From contig OZ038458.1 of NCBI GenBank assembly GCA_964036195.1, positions 21,775,832 to 21,839,831 on the forward strand: a DNA stretch of 64,000 nt, read 5' to 3'. Every line of letters begins with the position of its first letter. The first letter of the stretch is position 1. Under the pieces are notes generated by a model. That model ran no database searches. It saw nothing but the letters and a program-made list of their open reading frames with translations, and was not told where the DNA came from. The position numbers and the translations under genes were made by a program. Positions 1-12,123 of the stretch are shown here, in pieces. Origin of the DNA: Sphaerolaimus hirsutus. Taxonomy: Eukaryota; Nematoda; Chromadorea; Monhysterida; Sphaerolaimidae.

Positions 1-240
1 CACAGCATATTACAACTTTCCACTTTCCATCAATTGAAAAACTAATTCAGTTTGGTTTGATCAATAATTTGATTTTCTGTGCTATTTGAGGAATTTTTTT
101 TGCAAATTTTTAAAAATAGTTGTCGCTTATAAGCTCATTTTTTATCACTTCGATCAATTATCGACCATTTTCCGTGTCACTTCTCCAATTTGGACGTCAT
201 CAGACTATTTTGAACTTTTTAGTTATCACTGGATCACTGA

Positions 241-330
241 TGGAATGGCGCCATGGCGCATGCGCCGATAAACGGCGCCAAAGAACGCCAGCGCCATGTC
301 GCTTAGCGCCATTTTTCCTGGCGCTTTTCT
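241..330. repeat. GGCGCC-rich element fragment
   Basis: GATGGAATGGCGCCATGGCGC ... GCGCTTTTC; same family as 11283-12123. Lies directly before the first semaphorin exon. Confidence 0.6.
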
Positions 331-369
331 ATCTCACAAAGGTCATCCAATCGAACAACAAAAACGCAG

Positions 370-497
370 ATCCCGAGTTCGTGGGTGCGTTCGACATCGG
401 CGAATACGTGTACTTTTTCTTCCGGGAAAATGCGGTCGAATTGACGCAATGCGCCAGCGGACCGGCGGTTTATTCGAGGGTGGCGAGAATATGCAAA
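370..497 (+). CDS. Sema2a: Sema-2a exon (sema domain, EYVYFFFRE)
   Basis: Acceptor AACGCAG before 370; donor GTGAGT at 498. The frame reads [19 protein letters not shown]...[10 protein letters not shown], a highly conserved semaphorin stretch. The exon enters with two bases of a split codon and leaves in phase 0. It sits next to a GGCGCC-rich repeat (241-325). Confidence 0.9.
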
Positions 498-3400
498 GTG
501 AGTTTTTTATTTTAATGACTGTAAACGGAATTTGATGACTTCAATTTGAACCGAGATATCGGACATCCCGATCGATTGTACCGTATATCCTCGAATATGC
601 TTCCCCTGAATAACTCCCCTTGAACAACCGACTCCTCAAAACTTTTGGCAAAAAAATTAACTCCCCTGGGGTCATATTCGAGAATATACAGTATATGCCA
701 TTCTTCGCTGTCGATTCAATGGCACTAGCTGCAAGTAACCAGTAAGAATCACGTTCAATCGACAGCGTTCAATTCCTTAGTTGTCATTTAGAATAATTTC
801 ACATTATGCGGCGTTTACACTGACACGTGTGACGACAAAAACTTTTTGGGCTTTCAACTTTCGTTATGTGACGAAAATTGAGTATTTGTTGTGTCAGATA
901 CCTAGATCTCGATCTCTCTTTCTGCCTAGGACAAACATAAATTTTTATATATGACGTTATCATACACAATACAACAAAACAAAATTTTTGTCGTCACAGG
1001 TTGTCGGTTCGAGTTGTTCCCGGGAGCCTCGTTAACGAGGCTCCCGGGAACAACTCGAACCGACAACTTGTGACGACAAATTTTCTTGTTTGTTTTATTG
1101 TGTATGATCACGTCATATATAAAAATTTATGTTTGTCCTAGGCAAAAAGAGTGATCGAGATCTAGGTATCTGACACAACAAATACTCAATTTTCGTCACA
1201 TAACGAAAGTTGAAAGCCCAAAAAAAATTTGTCGTCACACGTGTCAGTGTAAACGCAGCTTTAATTAAATATCACAATCTGTTTCTTTCAGAACGACGTG
1301 GGCGGCAAGCACGTTCTCAGGCAGAACTGGTCTTCATTCGTGAAGCTCCGTTTGAATTGTTCCCTCCCAGGCACATATCCTTTCTACTTCGATCACATTC
1401 GTGAGTTTATTATTTCAATGTGTTTATTGCTTTCATTGGACAGACAGCGCTATATTTACAATGAATGATACCATATTTTGATGAATAAAGTCACGTGAAA
1501 AAATGCACCAAATTCACCCAAAGTGGAAGCAACCTGACAAATATGATGAGAAATATGTACCGTATTACCTCGAATTAACCCACCCCCTCGAAATACCCCC
1601 CTAAAATTTGGCTGAGGAAATAATAACCCCCCCCTCGAAATACCCCCCCCCCTAGAATTGAATGTAACGAGAATGTACACGACAAATACAACAGTTTGTT
1701 ATCTGTACAATGTAGAACACACGTTAAAACATTTACATCTATGTAATTGTTAGATTTTTATACGTCTGAGTATGGGGAATTTCCAAAAATTTCTGGCTAA
1801 ATAATACACCCCCCTCGAATAAACCCCCCCTCGAATTATCCCCCTCAAATTTTGCTGGCGAAATAATAGACCTCACCTCGAATAACCCCCCCCCCCTCGA
1901 ATTGACCTCCCTCAAATTTTGCTGGCAAAATAATAAACCCCCTGGGGGTATTTCGAGGAAATACGGTAATTTTGTTTTTATTCAAATGGGATATGGTAGA
2001 TTTCATGGTAAAGTGTGCGATCAGTGCCAGTGGTCTATTCTAAAATATTCCAATTCCATTCCACAAATCGCCCAGGATCCGTCTCGCTGATTCGACCCGA
2101 TTCGAAATCCACCTACCCCGACGATTTCACTTTCTACGCTGCATTTTCCACGCCAAAATCCTACGGACAATTTTCCGGCGCTGCCATTTGCAAGTTCGAA
2201 TTGGCCCAGATTGACAGCGTTTTTGACAGGGGCACATTTTTGGAGCAAGTCAGCGCTACTGCTGCATGGCTTCCATTGTCCAATAGTAGGATACCGGAGA
2301 GAAGACCTGGCAAGGTGAGAGGGGTGAAATTGGGGATTGTGTTTTGCTGCGTGTTGGACGTTCATGTGCGATTTTTGAAGGTATTTATACGCGTAAATAT
2401 ACCGTTAATCCTTGAATAAGACCACAGGGAAGTTTTTTTAGTTTTTGAGGGTTGTTCAAGGGAGAGTTATTTTTTCCTCACCGGGCCAGCAGGGGGGGGG
2501 GGTTCAATTATTTAGGAGGGTATTTTTTCCTCACCCGGTCAATAGGTGGGTAGTATTCGAGGATTTAGGGTCTTAACATGTAAAATCTGTAAAATTTGTG
2601 AATTTGTACAAAGAAAATGGCTGTTTCTGTTTTTGCTGATGCGCGGCATCCATAATGACGCCACGAAGAGAAACGCTCCCAAAACTGTTCAGTAAAAAAG
2701 TGCATTTTTCACAATCCATCCAAATCACCCTCGCGAACCCCGAAACCTCTCATCCCCCAGTGCGTGCCCGACTCGTTGTCGCTGTCGGACACGGCGCTGC
2801 ACTTCGCCCGCTCGCACATGTTCATGGAGCAGGCGGTGGCGCCCAAGACGGACAGGCCCATGCAAATCATCCCCAGCGGCGCCGTGCCCAGTTTCGTGGT
2901 CGTCGACAGATTGGACGCACATGATAGACAGTTTGTGATGCTGTTCGTGGCTACTGGTGTGTTTTTAGTGAGATTTGAGTTGTAAAGTGTGTGTGAATGG
3001 GTCCACACACACCAACTGACATGCAAACAAATGTCAACTAAAAAATACAAAAAAGTCGTTTCGAAGCATCACACATAACAGAAAAAATGAAAATTAAGTG
3101 TCACGATATAAAATTAATATAAAATTAACATCACATAGGAAAGGTGAAATCACATAATTGACATAAAATTTAGTTGACATCAATTTTAATTAGGGATGGC
3201 CGGTTTTTTTCAAATTTTTAAAAAACGTCGTTGATTTTTAAAAGCCTTACCATCGAAACCGTTTTTTTTAACTTGGCCAAAAAATCTAAACACTACATAT
3301 TTTGCAATTTTTCGCGCGAAAGCGCGCAATTTCACATGCACATGACTGTCGGTGGTGGTTTTCATTGGTCGTTGAAAAAAACACGTTTTTTCCATCCCTT

Positions 3401-6400
3401 ATTTTAATGTTACTTTATTTCTTTTTCGCAGACAACGGTAGGATTCACAAAATCGCCGAGTGGGTCGGTGACGATGGGCGGCGGACATCTCGACTTGTTG
3501 CCACCTACAAGCTGCCTAATGAGCAGCCGATTTCCGCTCTGCAGATTCTCAAGGTAAATGTAACGTTTACATTAAACAAGTGAGCTTGTAAGAAGAAACT
3601 ATTTAGCTGTCTACACTGTCTAAGCTGTCTAATTTTTTATCTGGGTCGGACGCATTCTGTACCCACAAAAAATTATATAATATTTATTGGCATGGGGCAT
3701 GAGTTTACCGGAATAAGGTTGACGGAGATATAAAATTATCCATTGCGGTCAACTTTAACGTTCAAACCAGATTGAGTATTCAAAATTTCGGTAGAAAATT
3801 AGTGTGTGTGCAACCATATTGTTTTTGCTTATTTGTCGATCCCTGCCACGTAAAGACACACCAAACGAAATTTCACACGTGTATTTCACCCTCCCCCATG
3901 TGCCGCACCCGCGGAAAATGTTATGTTTTGACTAGTTTTTTAGGTATTTTATCATTTCCTTTCGCTAGCTAAATAGCAAACTGCAGTCAGCTCCAAAGCA
4001 GGTGTTTGGGCTGATTAAGTGATCTTTTTGCTGTCTGTTAACCTTTTATGATTGCAGTGGTTCGGTGAGCGGATTTTTATTCCAATTCACTTACGACTTT
4101 GGACGTTGAATAAACATTTTACCTCCTGAGTTGAGATATAGCTATATTCATTTTTTACATTCATACAAATATAAATAACTCGTATACGAACGTCAATATA
4201 AAATCCAAGATTTCATTAGGACAGTAAATTAGTAAATATCTGGGATTTTACACCCCATTCGGTTCAAATATCAATTCACCACAACAACCCCCCCCCCCCA
4301 CCCAGAACGAGTTCCTGTACACTGGCCAAGACGCGGCAGTGTCCCAGCTCAGCGTGCACCAGTGTCATGCGTATCGCTCATGCGCTCAGTGCACGGCCGA
4401 TCCGTACTGCTCGTGGAACTTGCAGCGCGGCACGTGCAGACGGGCCCATCATAGCCATTTGTATACCACTGGGTGGGTTGGGGGTTTGAATCAGAAGGTG
4501 TGCTGGGGTGGTGTATGATTGACGATGGAACTAGAGCTCTTAAAATTACTGAACTTTTTTTAAATATATGTTTATGTAAAATACTTTTTTACTCACCGCT
4601 GAGTACAGAAAACGTAAAATACTTTTTTACCCGTATTTATGAATACAAACGAGAAAAATCATGTAAATGTAAAAGTGAGTACTTTTCCCCTGAAAATGAA
4701 ATGTAAAAGCGAGTACTTTTCTTCATCGAATACGTAAAAGTGGATACTTTTTTCATGGAAAATGTAAATGATCAACACCCCCACCGCACCCCCAGCTGGA
4801 TCCCCTCAGTGGGCTCATCGCCCACGGGCAGCGAGCAGTGCAGCTCCCCCAGCCCCTCGAGCGCGCAGCAGTCGCCCCTGTCGCCGCACGCCGCCGCCGC
4901 GCCCAAGCGCCTGGTGCTGTACCCCGGCGACAGCGCGCACCTGCCGCCCTGCCTCCGCCGCGGCACGAATGAGGGTGGTGCGGCAGGGGGCAGTTGGTTG
5001 AAGGATGGCACCAGTTTGCAGCAGAGTGAGGATGTGCTGTTGACTAGGGATGGAGGGGTGGTCGTGTTGAATGTGGGTTGGCGGGGTTGAATGGGGTGGA
5101 GGGACTAGTTGACAGACTCGAGTTGACTGGAGCTGGAGGTGAACTGAAAAATCTGCATTCAATGCATTTTAATTCATTGGAGCAATTTTTCTCGTCAAGT
5201 AATGGGAAATGATAAGTGAAGTTAGATGTAACTGATCAAAAATTGTGACTAGCGAAGTAACAATTAAATTTGTACGCGACAAGTCAATATTTCCGGATGT
5301 GGTTCAATCAGCTGGGGGCAGTCACACAAACACCGTAAAATGGCAAATGTCATGCAAAGTGGCAAATGTCATGAAAGTCGTGTAAAATGCCCTGTAAAAT
5401 AGCAAACGTTTGCTATCTTACAGGGCATTTTACATGCCTTTTGACACTTTGCATGACATTTAACATTTTACAGGTTCTGAGACTGGCACCTGGACATTTC
5501 ACAAGTCAATACAAACCCAACCCCCAGGCCTCCTCCACGTCCGGGGGCCTGTACGAGTGCGGCCAGTGGTCGTCTAACAGCGCGTCGCGCCAGGCGCTGT
5601 CGGCCACCGAGCTGGTGGTGGACGGGGTCAACTGCCGCAAGCCGCAGTCGGTGGCCGCCTTCGCCGCCGCCTACAAGGAGTGGTGCCGCGAGTTCCAGCT
5701 CTACAAGCACACCATGCAGAAGTGGCACGATTGGTACGAACAGAATGTCAGTGGGGGGTTATTTGTGGTATCTTCGTGTATAGATTGCGGGTTCGGGTAT
5801 TGAGATCGGTATCGGGTTCGTGTAGTACAGTCGTGTTCGGGTATCGGGTTTGGGGTCGACAAAATGTGCGTGTATCGGGTTCGGGCCGGGTCGGTCGGGT
5901 CGGGTAGGGTTCCCAATCCCAGAGGGGGGATTATTTTTCCTCTCAAACAGGGGGAAGTATTCAAGATGGTGGACTATTCGAAGGGGCTTTATTCAAGCAA
6001 ACACGGTGTCTAATTGTGTTATACTCCTAATCAATCCCTACCGTATTTCTCCGTGTATAAGACCCCGGGCACTATACAAATTTTACGGCTTTTTTCGAAA
6101 ACTTTCCAAGTGCTGTGCATAGTGCCCGGGCACTATGCATTTCACTCGATGATGCGTTTATGTACCAGAAAAGCCGCCACCAAGACAAATTGCATGTTGA
6201 AAGTCCCAAACGGAAATACTAGACCAGGCGCGAGCACAGATGCGCGCCGCAGTATTTACATATTTACGCAACAGGCGCCAGCATGTGAAAATTCGGTCCC
6301 TTTGTGGACTAATCCGATTTGAGTGGAAGATATTTTTTCTGCATTGCATAGTGCCCGGGGACTATGCATGGAACTTTTGCAGTGTATAATGCCCCGGGCA

Positions 6401-6611
6401 CTATGATCGGGGGGCCTTATACACGGAGAAATACGGTATTATCACTGTATTTGCTTTCTAATTCCTGAAATATCCTCGTCACTTTCACCCGCAGTCGCAC
6501 TGCGCGAACGCGCCGCACTTCAAGCAGTTGCGCAGCGACTTCGACAAGGCGCAGCACACGGGTATGGACGCTCTCGGCGACCACAACACTAATGCCATTG
6601 TTGGCAGATAG
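370..6611 (+). CDS. Sema2a: Semaphorin-2a-like gene, 3' half (9 exons)
   Basis: Secreted class-2 semaphorin, a repulsive axon-guidance ligand for plexins. Exons 370-497, 1292-1400, 2076-2314, 2761-2956, 3432-3553, 4306-4472, 4796-5072, 5528-5746 and 6495-6611 join in phase to 523 complete codons plus stop. Order of domains: end of the sema beta-propeller ([42 protein letters not shown]), PSI knot ([18 protein letters not shown]), Ig domain (two Cys: LPPC and LYEC, with a core W), then a class-2 tail ([16 protein letters not shown]) without a membrane segment, which fits a secreted protein. The signal peptide and first part of the sema domain lie upstream of the window. All introns are GT-AG. 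A Ser/Pro/Ala-rich insert in exon 7 lies between PSI and Ig and is GC-rich. Family recognised from memory of Drosophila Sema-2a; the assignment to class 2 rests on the C-terminal tail. Confidence 0.9.
579..694. mobile_element. TACCGTATA-ended palindromic element
   Basis: TACCGTATATCCTCGAATAT ... ATATTCGAGAATATACAGTA, with CCCC-rich interior. Confidence 0.6.
809..1258. repeat. 450-bp near-perfect palindrome (semaphorin intron)
   Basis: Arms of about 220 bp from GCGGCGTTTACACTG to CAGTGTAAACGC; centre GTTAAC at 1031-1036. Related ends occur near 23297 and 33815. Confidence 0.85.
1292..1400 (+). CDS. Sema2a: Sema-2a exon (NDVGGK...NCSLPG)
   Basis: Acceptor TTTCTTTCAG, donor GTGAGT at 1401. It encodes [13 protein letters not shown] and [19 protein letters not shown], including an N-glycosylation sequon NCS. 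It leaves in phase 1. Confidence 0.9.
1558..1968. mobile_element. TACCGTATT-ended element, CTCGAA/CCCCCC interior
   Basis: TACCGTATTACCTCGAA ... TTTCGAGGAAATACGGTA; interior repeats of CTCGAATAACCCCCC. Likely TA target. Confidence 0.7.
2076..2314 (+). CDS. Sema2a: Sema-2a exon (sema domain blades)
   Basis: Acceptor CGCCCAG before 2076; donor GTGAGA at 2315. It encodes [33 protein letters not shown] and [18 protein letters not shown], matching the semaphorin segment that ends in the RP-G motif before the conserved Cys. Confidence 0.9.
2761..2956 (+). CDS. Sema2a: Sema-2a exon (CVPDS...VVVDRL)
   Basis: Acceptor ATCCCCCAG before 2761; the donor GTGTGT at 2957 is weak but required by phase. It encodes [19 protein letters not shown] and [22 protein letters not shown], the usual sema segment before the GRIxKI motif. 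Strongly GC-rich compared with the surrounding introns. Confidence 0.88.
3191..3400. mobile_element. TAGGGATGG-ended element in semaphorin intron
   Basis: TAGGGATGGCCGG ... CCATCCCTT with target duplication ATTTTAAT (3183-3190, 3401-3408). Confidence 0.8.
3432..3553 (+). CDS. Sema2a: Sema-2a exon (DNGRIHKI)
   Basis: Acceptor CTTTTTCGCAG, donor GTAAAT at 3554. It encodes [15 protein letters not shown] and [12 protein letters not shown], the last propeller strands. A hAT-like insertion (3191-3400) lies only 31 bp upstream of the exon. Confidence 0.9.
4306..4472 (+). CDS. Sema2a: Sema-2a exon (PSI domain)
   Basis: The acceptor follows a long poly-C run (CCCACCCAG). It encodes [15 protein letters not shown], then the PSI Cys pattern [20 protein letters not shown] and GTC. 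Donor GTGGGT at 4473 in phase 2, which is confirmed by the next exon. Confidence 0.88.
4796..5072 (+). CDS. Sema2a: Sema-2a exon (linker and first half of Ig)
   Basis: Acceptor ACCCCCAG before 4796. A Ser/Pro/Ala-rich linker is followed by [15 protein letters not shown], a core W (GSWLKDGTS) and [12 protein letters not shown]. The donor GTGGGT at 5073 keeps phase 0. The linker is longer than in Drosophila as I remember it. Confidence 0.82.
5312..5493. mobile_element. Family A element in the semaphorin gene
   Basis: CTGG-flanked, GGGCAGTCAC ... GAGACTGGCAC. Lies within intron 7 (donor 5073, acceptor 5527), so it does not itself form the intron. Confidence 0.72.
5528..5746 (+). CDS. Sema2a: Sema-2a exon (end of Ig and class-2 tail)
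   Basis: Acceptor AACCCCCAG before 5528; donor GTCAGT at 5747. It encodes GGLYECGQW (second Ig Cys), a variable loop, then [20 protein letters not shown], the diagnostic class-2 C-terminal motif. A family A element ends 34 bp upstream, inside the intron. Confidence 0.88.
6039..6438. mobile_element. TACCGTATT-ended element, GTATAAGACCCCGGGC interior
   Basis: TACCGTATTTCTCCGTGTAT ... ATACACGGAGAAATACGGTA with repeated GGGCACTATGCAT words. In semaphorin intron 8. Confidence 0.75.
6495..6611 (+). CDS. Sema2a: Sema-2a terminal exon with stop
   Basis: Acceptor TTTCACCCGCAG before 6495. It encodes [20 protein letters not shown]... and stops at TAG 6609-6611. The Cys and spacing match the end of class-2 semaphorins. 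Confidence 0.85.
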   Translation, partial: SHCANAPHFKQLRSDFDKAQHTGMDALGDHNTNAIVGR

Positions 6612-7130
6612 CCAACTCGATCGCGAATGGAACTTTGTACAATCGGATTTGTAAAATTTTATCGAGTTGTGTGTAGATATTCGTCGGCACGTTGGGTGGA
6701 TGCGACAGTTTTCTCGTGTGTTTAGTTGGATCAGTTATTGAAATCTGTCACAATTGTCCAAGACTTTACCAAAGATTTGTGATCACTTTCTGTTAGTCCA
6801 TATTCTGTTTCAAAATACAATATTCGACTTTTTCTTTTCATTCACATTTTAATTACTTTTGAGTTTAGGTTTCTACCATTTTCTACCAAACTGAATAGGA
6901 AAAAGTACCCTACATTGATATCCACACTGTCAATTTTACTTTGCATAAGTACGCGCCATTTTATTATTTCAAGCCACAAGAATTGTCTTCCCATTTAAAT
7001 ACAAAATACATTTGTCACACGCACTTTTTTGAATGCATTCCTTTTATTCTGCGAGCCGTTTGCTCAATTTCTGCTTTCGCGATTTTTTTTGGTAATTTGT
7101 GAATGATAATATTCCAATGTTGCACGAGCG

Positions 7131-7136
7131 AATAAA
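7131..7136 (+). terminator. Poly(A) signal AATAAA of the semaphorin gene
   Basis: Canonical AATAAA about 520 bp after the stop codon, followed by an AT-rich stretch. This gives a 3' UTR of plausible length. It is the best candidate but not proven. Confidence 0.45.
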
Positions 7137-7357
7137 ATATCCGTACTTTTAAGTTTGGAAGTTTGGAGCTTTTTCGAATGAAACAGAAGTAGCATCGAAA
7201 TATAGGTATATTTAGATATATTTTCTCAAAATGCTAATCTCAGAATATTTCTCAAAAAATAATTGAATCTCTCTGAAAAACAAACAACCAAATTTACGTT
7301 CTCTGTTTGTTTTATATAGGTATCATGAGATTTTTGATATTCTCAGATATTTTTGAA

Positions 7358-7603
7358 TACCGTATTTCCTCGAATTGCCCCCCGGGGGTTTATTTTTTCA
7401 GAGTGAAAAGTTTGAGAGAAAAACGTAAAAAATGCAACAATAACCACCATTTATAAGTTTTTGCAGCCTTATATAAGGATGTAGATGGTATAAATGATGT
7501 TCTAACGTAACATAGTAAGTGTTTTGAACGTCTGTTATGCATTTACCGGACCACAAATTCATAGTGCCCATTTTGAGGGGGAGTATTTTGAGGAAATACG
7601 GTA
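7358..7603. mobile_element. TACCGTATT-ended element
   Basis: TACCGTATTTCCTCGAATTG ... TTTTGAGGAAATACGGTA. Confidence 0.7.
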
Positions 7604-7832
7604 TCTGTCAAAAAGAACACGTATAATACTAGTGTTTCTAAAAATATTGGAAAAATATAGGTAGATATATCTTATCTTATGAAATTTTTAAAATACAAAT
7701 CTCCCATGTTTTTCAATGCTAAACGGAAGATCAGTGTCAGCCCTCGCACTAAAATTTAAACGAGTGGACGTGTTCATTTAAAAAATACTTAAAATCAGAA
7801 ATGTTACCAAATCATAGCGCACTACGAATGAG

Positions 7833-8028
7833 CCCACACACTAGTTGGCAGCGCAAATAAATGTCAACTGAATGTCAACTACCTAAATAACAAATTTGTT
7901 TAAACCGTCACACTTAACAAAAACAATGACAATTAAGTGTCACGATATAAAGTTAACTATGCTCTATCGCACCAGAAAGTTGAAATCACGTGACCAAAAA
8001 GTTAGTTCACACAAATTTTGATGTCAAA
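7833..8028. mobile_element. CACACTAGTTG-type element
   Basis: CCCACACACTAGTTGGCAGC, with internal AAATGTCAACTGAATGTC and CACGATATAAAGTTAACTAT shared with copies near 3003, 43086 and 59060. The right end is interrupted by the next element. Confidence 0.55.
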
Positions 8029-8451
8029 TACCGTATTTCTTCTAATAGAACAGCATACCTACAATAGAACGGCACCTCAAATAGAAAGGCTGGTTTTGGC
8101 ACTTTTTTGCGTTCACGAAATCAATAGAACGGCAGCCCAAGGCAGGTAGAAATTACGTTGGAAGAGTGCTAGAACACACAAATGAGTAAAATGGGTGGTG
8201 AGAACATCCAATGTGTTCAGAACTATAATTAAGGGTTATTTTCACATTTGGTTCTGTTTTAATTGATGCTCTGATAGTAAAATATTGTTCATTTTTGATT
8301 AAAAACACTGTTCAATCGAAAAATGTCTGAAAAAATTGGTGAAAAAAATAGAACGGCAGCCTCCAATAGAACGGCACCTCTAATAGAACGGCAGGTAAAA
8401 AAGTTGACAAAAACAATAGAACGGCACTCTTCTATTAGAAGAAATACGGTA
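8029..8451. mobile_element. TACCGTATT-ended element, AATAGAACGGCA interior
   Basis: TACCGTATTTCTTCTAATAG ... CTATTAGAAGAAATACGGTA; interior repeats of AATAGAACGGCA(C/G). Confidence 0.78.
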
Positions 8452-9320
8452 GTGTTTGTCCCCCTTGAATGAACACCCGTCAGGATGAAGAGTAGGCAGA
8501 TTTATCCAATGCCAATGTCGAGTTTTTAGCAAGCATGTTGTATTTACACCATGTCCATGTGCGGCACACAAATGTTTGTATTGATGAAAGCCCTGACAAA
8601 ATAATGCCTCTCTGTTTATCAATCCTATTGTAAGTATGAATATATCGATAATCGATCATATTTCATGGAACACTTTTCAAAATTACTTCATTGAACTTTA
8701 CATCTTTCAAACATTGTCTATAGCAGAATCATGAATTAAACAACAGTGTAAAGTGTTGACCAAGCCCCTCATTAATTTCACAGGCCTATCCTTGGTTCTC
8801 TTGCAAAACATAATCACTAAAATATTCATGTTTATGTATGCACCAAAAATTTATGAAGGACTAATTTACAAAGCTATTTTTGACCAACACTTTTCAACAA
8901 CCAAATTTCCTTCAACAATCAAGCAAATTCAAACGCTTCCAACACGAGGCATAAATCAGTGCGACGGCAGAGTATCATGTACGCCGAGCATACCACATTT
9001 CTGGCACTGAAAAAGCAGCCATACCTTGGTTATTTTTCGACCCTTACATTCCATGGTGACTTTCGTTCCAATTGAAACCTTTTCACCTGTGGGTGAAATT
9101 GTGTTCTGCTGGACAATCACAAAATTGTTTTTGGCAGGTAGGATTTCTGCTGGACAATTGCAAAATTGTTTTTGGTAAAATAGAAAGGATTTCTGCTGCA
9201 AGTTCAAACTAACTAAATTTGTATTTCAGTAACTGATGCATTTTGTATATTTGCACAACCACAATTTATAACATTTTTACACAAAAATGCATTTAAGATT
9301 CCTTATTCTGCTGCATTAAA

Positions 9321-10994
9321 TAAACACCTTCCCGGTCACGTCCGGCAGCCATTTTTTGATTTTATCTCTTATATCCTATCCCCAGTTCTAGGGCGCCCCC
9401 GAGGCTGAAACTTGGGGGAGATATTGGCGCAACCCCCCTCTACTTTGCATGAATTGGGGGGGTCGCGGCGACCCCTAAGTGCAAATTTTTTTGTGGCATT
9501 TTTGGTGTCCCACAGCAGGTCCGGCACCCGCTGATTTCTGAGCTGTGGGAGGGGTATAAATCTAAAACTTTGGGGATGTTTTACCAACACCACTCCCCTA
9601 GTATATACACTATTCAATAATGTGAGATTAACGTGAAAAATTTCTCAAAAATTTGCTTATTCTCTAAAAAAACACCACTCCCGAATAGATGGATGACAAA
9701 AAATTCACTTTTTGGAACTTTTTTATTAGACACTTTAAGAGCTGGTTTACAATACTTTAAAGGTAATGGTTTGGTGTTTAAAGTTATGTAAAGAACCATA
9801 CCTCTAAAATGCCTGCATTGCAAAATTTACTTGGGGATAATTTCAAAGTGTAAATTTTGTAAATTTTTGTTCCTGCGATGATGTCATTATGATGTCATAA
9901 AATTCACCCTAAGTAAAGTTTGCAATGCAATCATTTTAGAGGTATGGTTCTTTACATAACTTTAAACATTAAACCCTTCCCTTTAAAGTATCGTAAACCA
10001 GCTCTTCAAGTGTCTAATAAAAAAGTTCCAAAAAGTGAATTTTTTGTCATACATCTATTGGGGAGTGGTGTTTTTTAGAGAATAAGCGAATTTTTGAGAA
10101 ATTTTTCACATTTATCTCACATTATTGAATAGTGTACAGGGGTGGGCATCTTCAGTTACCGCTGGAAAAACGCGATAGCTTGAGCTACAGTTGAGCTATC
10201 ACAATGAAATTTTAACACAATAGAGTAGACTCCATAGGACACCTATGCTGAAGTTTGCAACCCAAACGGCCACAGTTTGGAGGAGTTGTGGAACACACAG
10301 TTTTTAGTGTAATTTTGTGACTTCACCTCCCTTATCTCGGGACTGGGGGACTATTCGAGTAAAAAAAGAATTTGGTAGTAGGCGCGACCACAACATACTC
10401 AAAGGGCATCAAAATCGGCCGATGTACGACAGAATGGGACGACACCAACGACCGATGACCCCCCCCCCTCAAATGCCACCCTCGATTTATCCTATGGGTG
10501 ACGCCAAGTCACAAAATTACACTAAAAACCGTGTGTTCCACAATTCACCCAAAATGTGGCCGTTTGGGTTGCAAACTTCAGAATAGGTGTCCTATGGAGT
10601 CTACTCCATTGTGTTAAAATTTCATTCCGATAGCTCAACCGTAGCTCAATCTATCGCATTTTCCCAGCGGTAACTGAAGATGCCCACCCCTGTATAGTAG
10701 GGGAGTGGTGTTGGTAACACATCCCCAAAATTTTAGATTTATACCCCTCCCACAGCTCAGAAATCAGCGGGTGCCGGACCTGCTGTTGGACACCAAAAAA
10801 GCCACAAAAAAATTGCGCTTAGAGCGACCCACCCTGAGAGGGGTCGCCGCGACCCCCCCAATTCATGCGAAGTAGAGGGGGGTTGCGCCAATATCTCCCC
10901 CAAGTTTCAGCCTCGGGGGCGCCCTAGAACTGGGGATAGGATATAAGAAGTAAAATCAAAAAATGGCTGCCGGACGTGACCGGGAAGGTGTTTA
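9321..10994. mobile_element. Large foldback element (copy A only)
   Basis: TAAACACCTTCCCGGTCACG ... GTGACCGGGAAGGTGTTTA with nested inverted blocks (GGCGCCC, CTTACTTT, GGACACCTAT). Absent from the duplicate locus at about 17858. A compact 288-bp relative lies at 32180-32467. Confidence 0.75.
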
Positions 10995-11282
10995 GGTGCT
11001 GCATTAAATAAAAGGAAAGACAATGAGGAAATTTTCAAAGGATCTTTTATTTTCATCTTTCAGACAGTGTATGGTAAATTTTAATTCAGTTGGTATACTG
11101 TAATTACCTTTGTGAGTCACTGCTGTGCATTTTTCTATTTTCCACAAATATTTTGGATATTCATTTGCAGCTACATCCACATCACAGGTGTTAGTGGCAG
11201 AGTCTGTGAAACATGGTCACTTTTATGATTTTTGCAAAAATCTTTTGTAGCGATAGATACCTAATTCTGAAAATCTTGGGAG

Positions 11283-12123
11283 TAGTGATGGAATGGCGCC
11301 ATGGCGCTGGCGCCATCTGAGGGCGCCAAAGGGCCCCGCGCCATGGCGCCATTGGCGCTTGGCGCCCTTTTTCTGTGGCGCCCCTGGCGCCTGGCGCCCA
11401 CTTTCTGAAAGGCGCCATGGCGCCCTTGGCGCTTGGCGCCCTTTTTCTGTGGCGCCCTTGGCGCCTGGCGCTCTGCTCTAAAAGGGCACCAAAATGGCTC
11501 CAGCATGGTTTCAAGGTGACCGTCTGTAGATAATCGAACTTCGCCATAAAAATGGATGAAATGGTGCTAATGGATGGAATTTGTTTCGTGCAACGGGTTC
11601 ATCAGATGCGTCTGACCTATCAGAAGCTGATATTGATGAACCGTTGAACTTGCAAACCCATAAAACAATAGATTAAATTGCTGTATTTCTGTTTTTGTGC
11701 ATTTCAAGAAAACATTTGCAAGCAGAAAACGAACAAAATTTGCGCTATATGAAATGAATGAATTTTTTGTTAAATGACAATTTTCATCGTGTTTGAATTC
11801 AATGTCACGTGGGGGTGTGATTTTATGCTTAACTTTTTTGTCTCATTAGTCTTTTTTTGATGATTACATCCTGGAAAAAGTGAAAAAAAGACGTGAATGT
11901 GTGCGTTAGAGGCCTAGAAAAATATTTTAGCACACTCGGGGTACTGTAATTTAGCCTGGCGCCCTTGGCGCCTGGCGCCCTATTTTTCAAATGGCGCCAT
12001 GGCGCCCTTGGCGCTTGGCGCCCTTTTTCTGTGGCGCCCTTGGCGCTTGGCGCCCAGTTTCCGAATGGCGCCATGGCGCCATTGGCGCCTGGCGCCCTTT
12101 TTTCTGGCGCTTTTCCATCACTA
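11283..12123. mobile_element. GGCGCC-rich hAT-like element with empty site
   Basis: TAGTGATGGAATGGCGCC / TTTTCCATCACTA ends, target duplication CTTGGGAG (11275-11282, 12124-12131). The duplicate locus at about 18138-18150 reads through without it. Confidence 0.86.
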
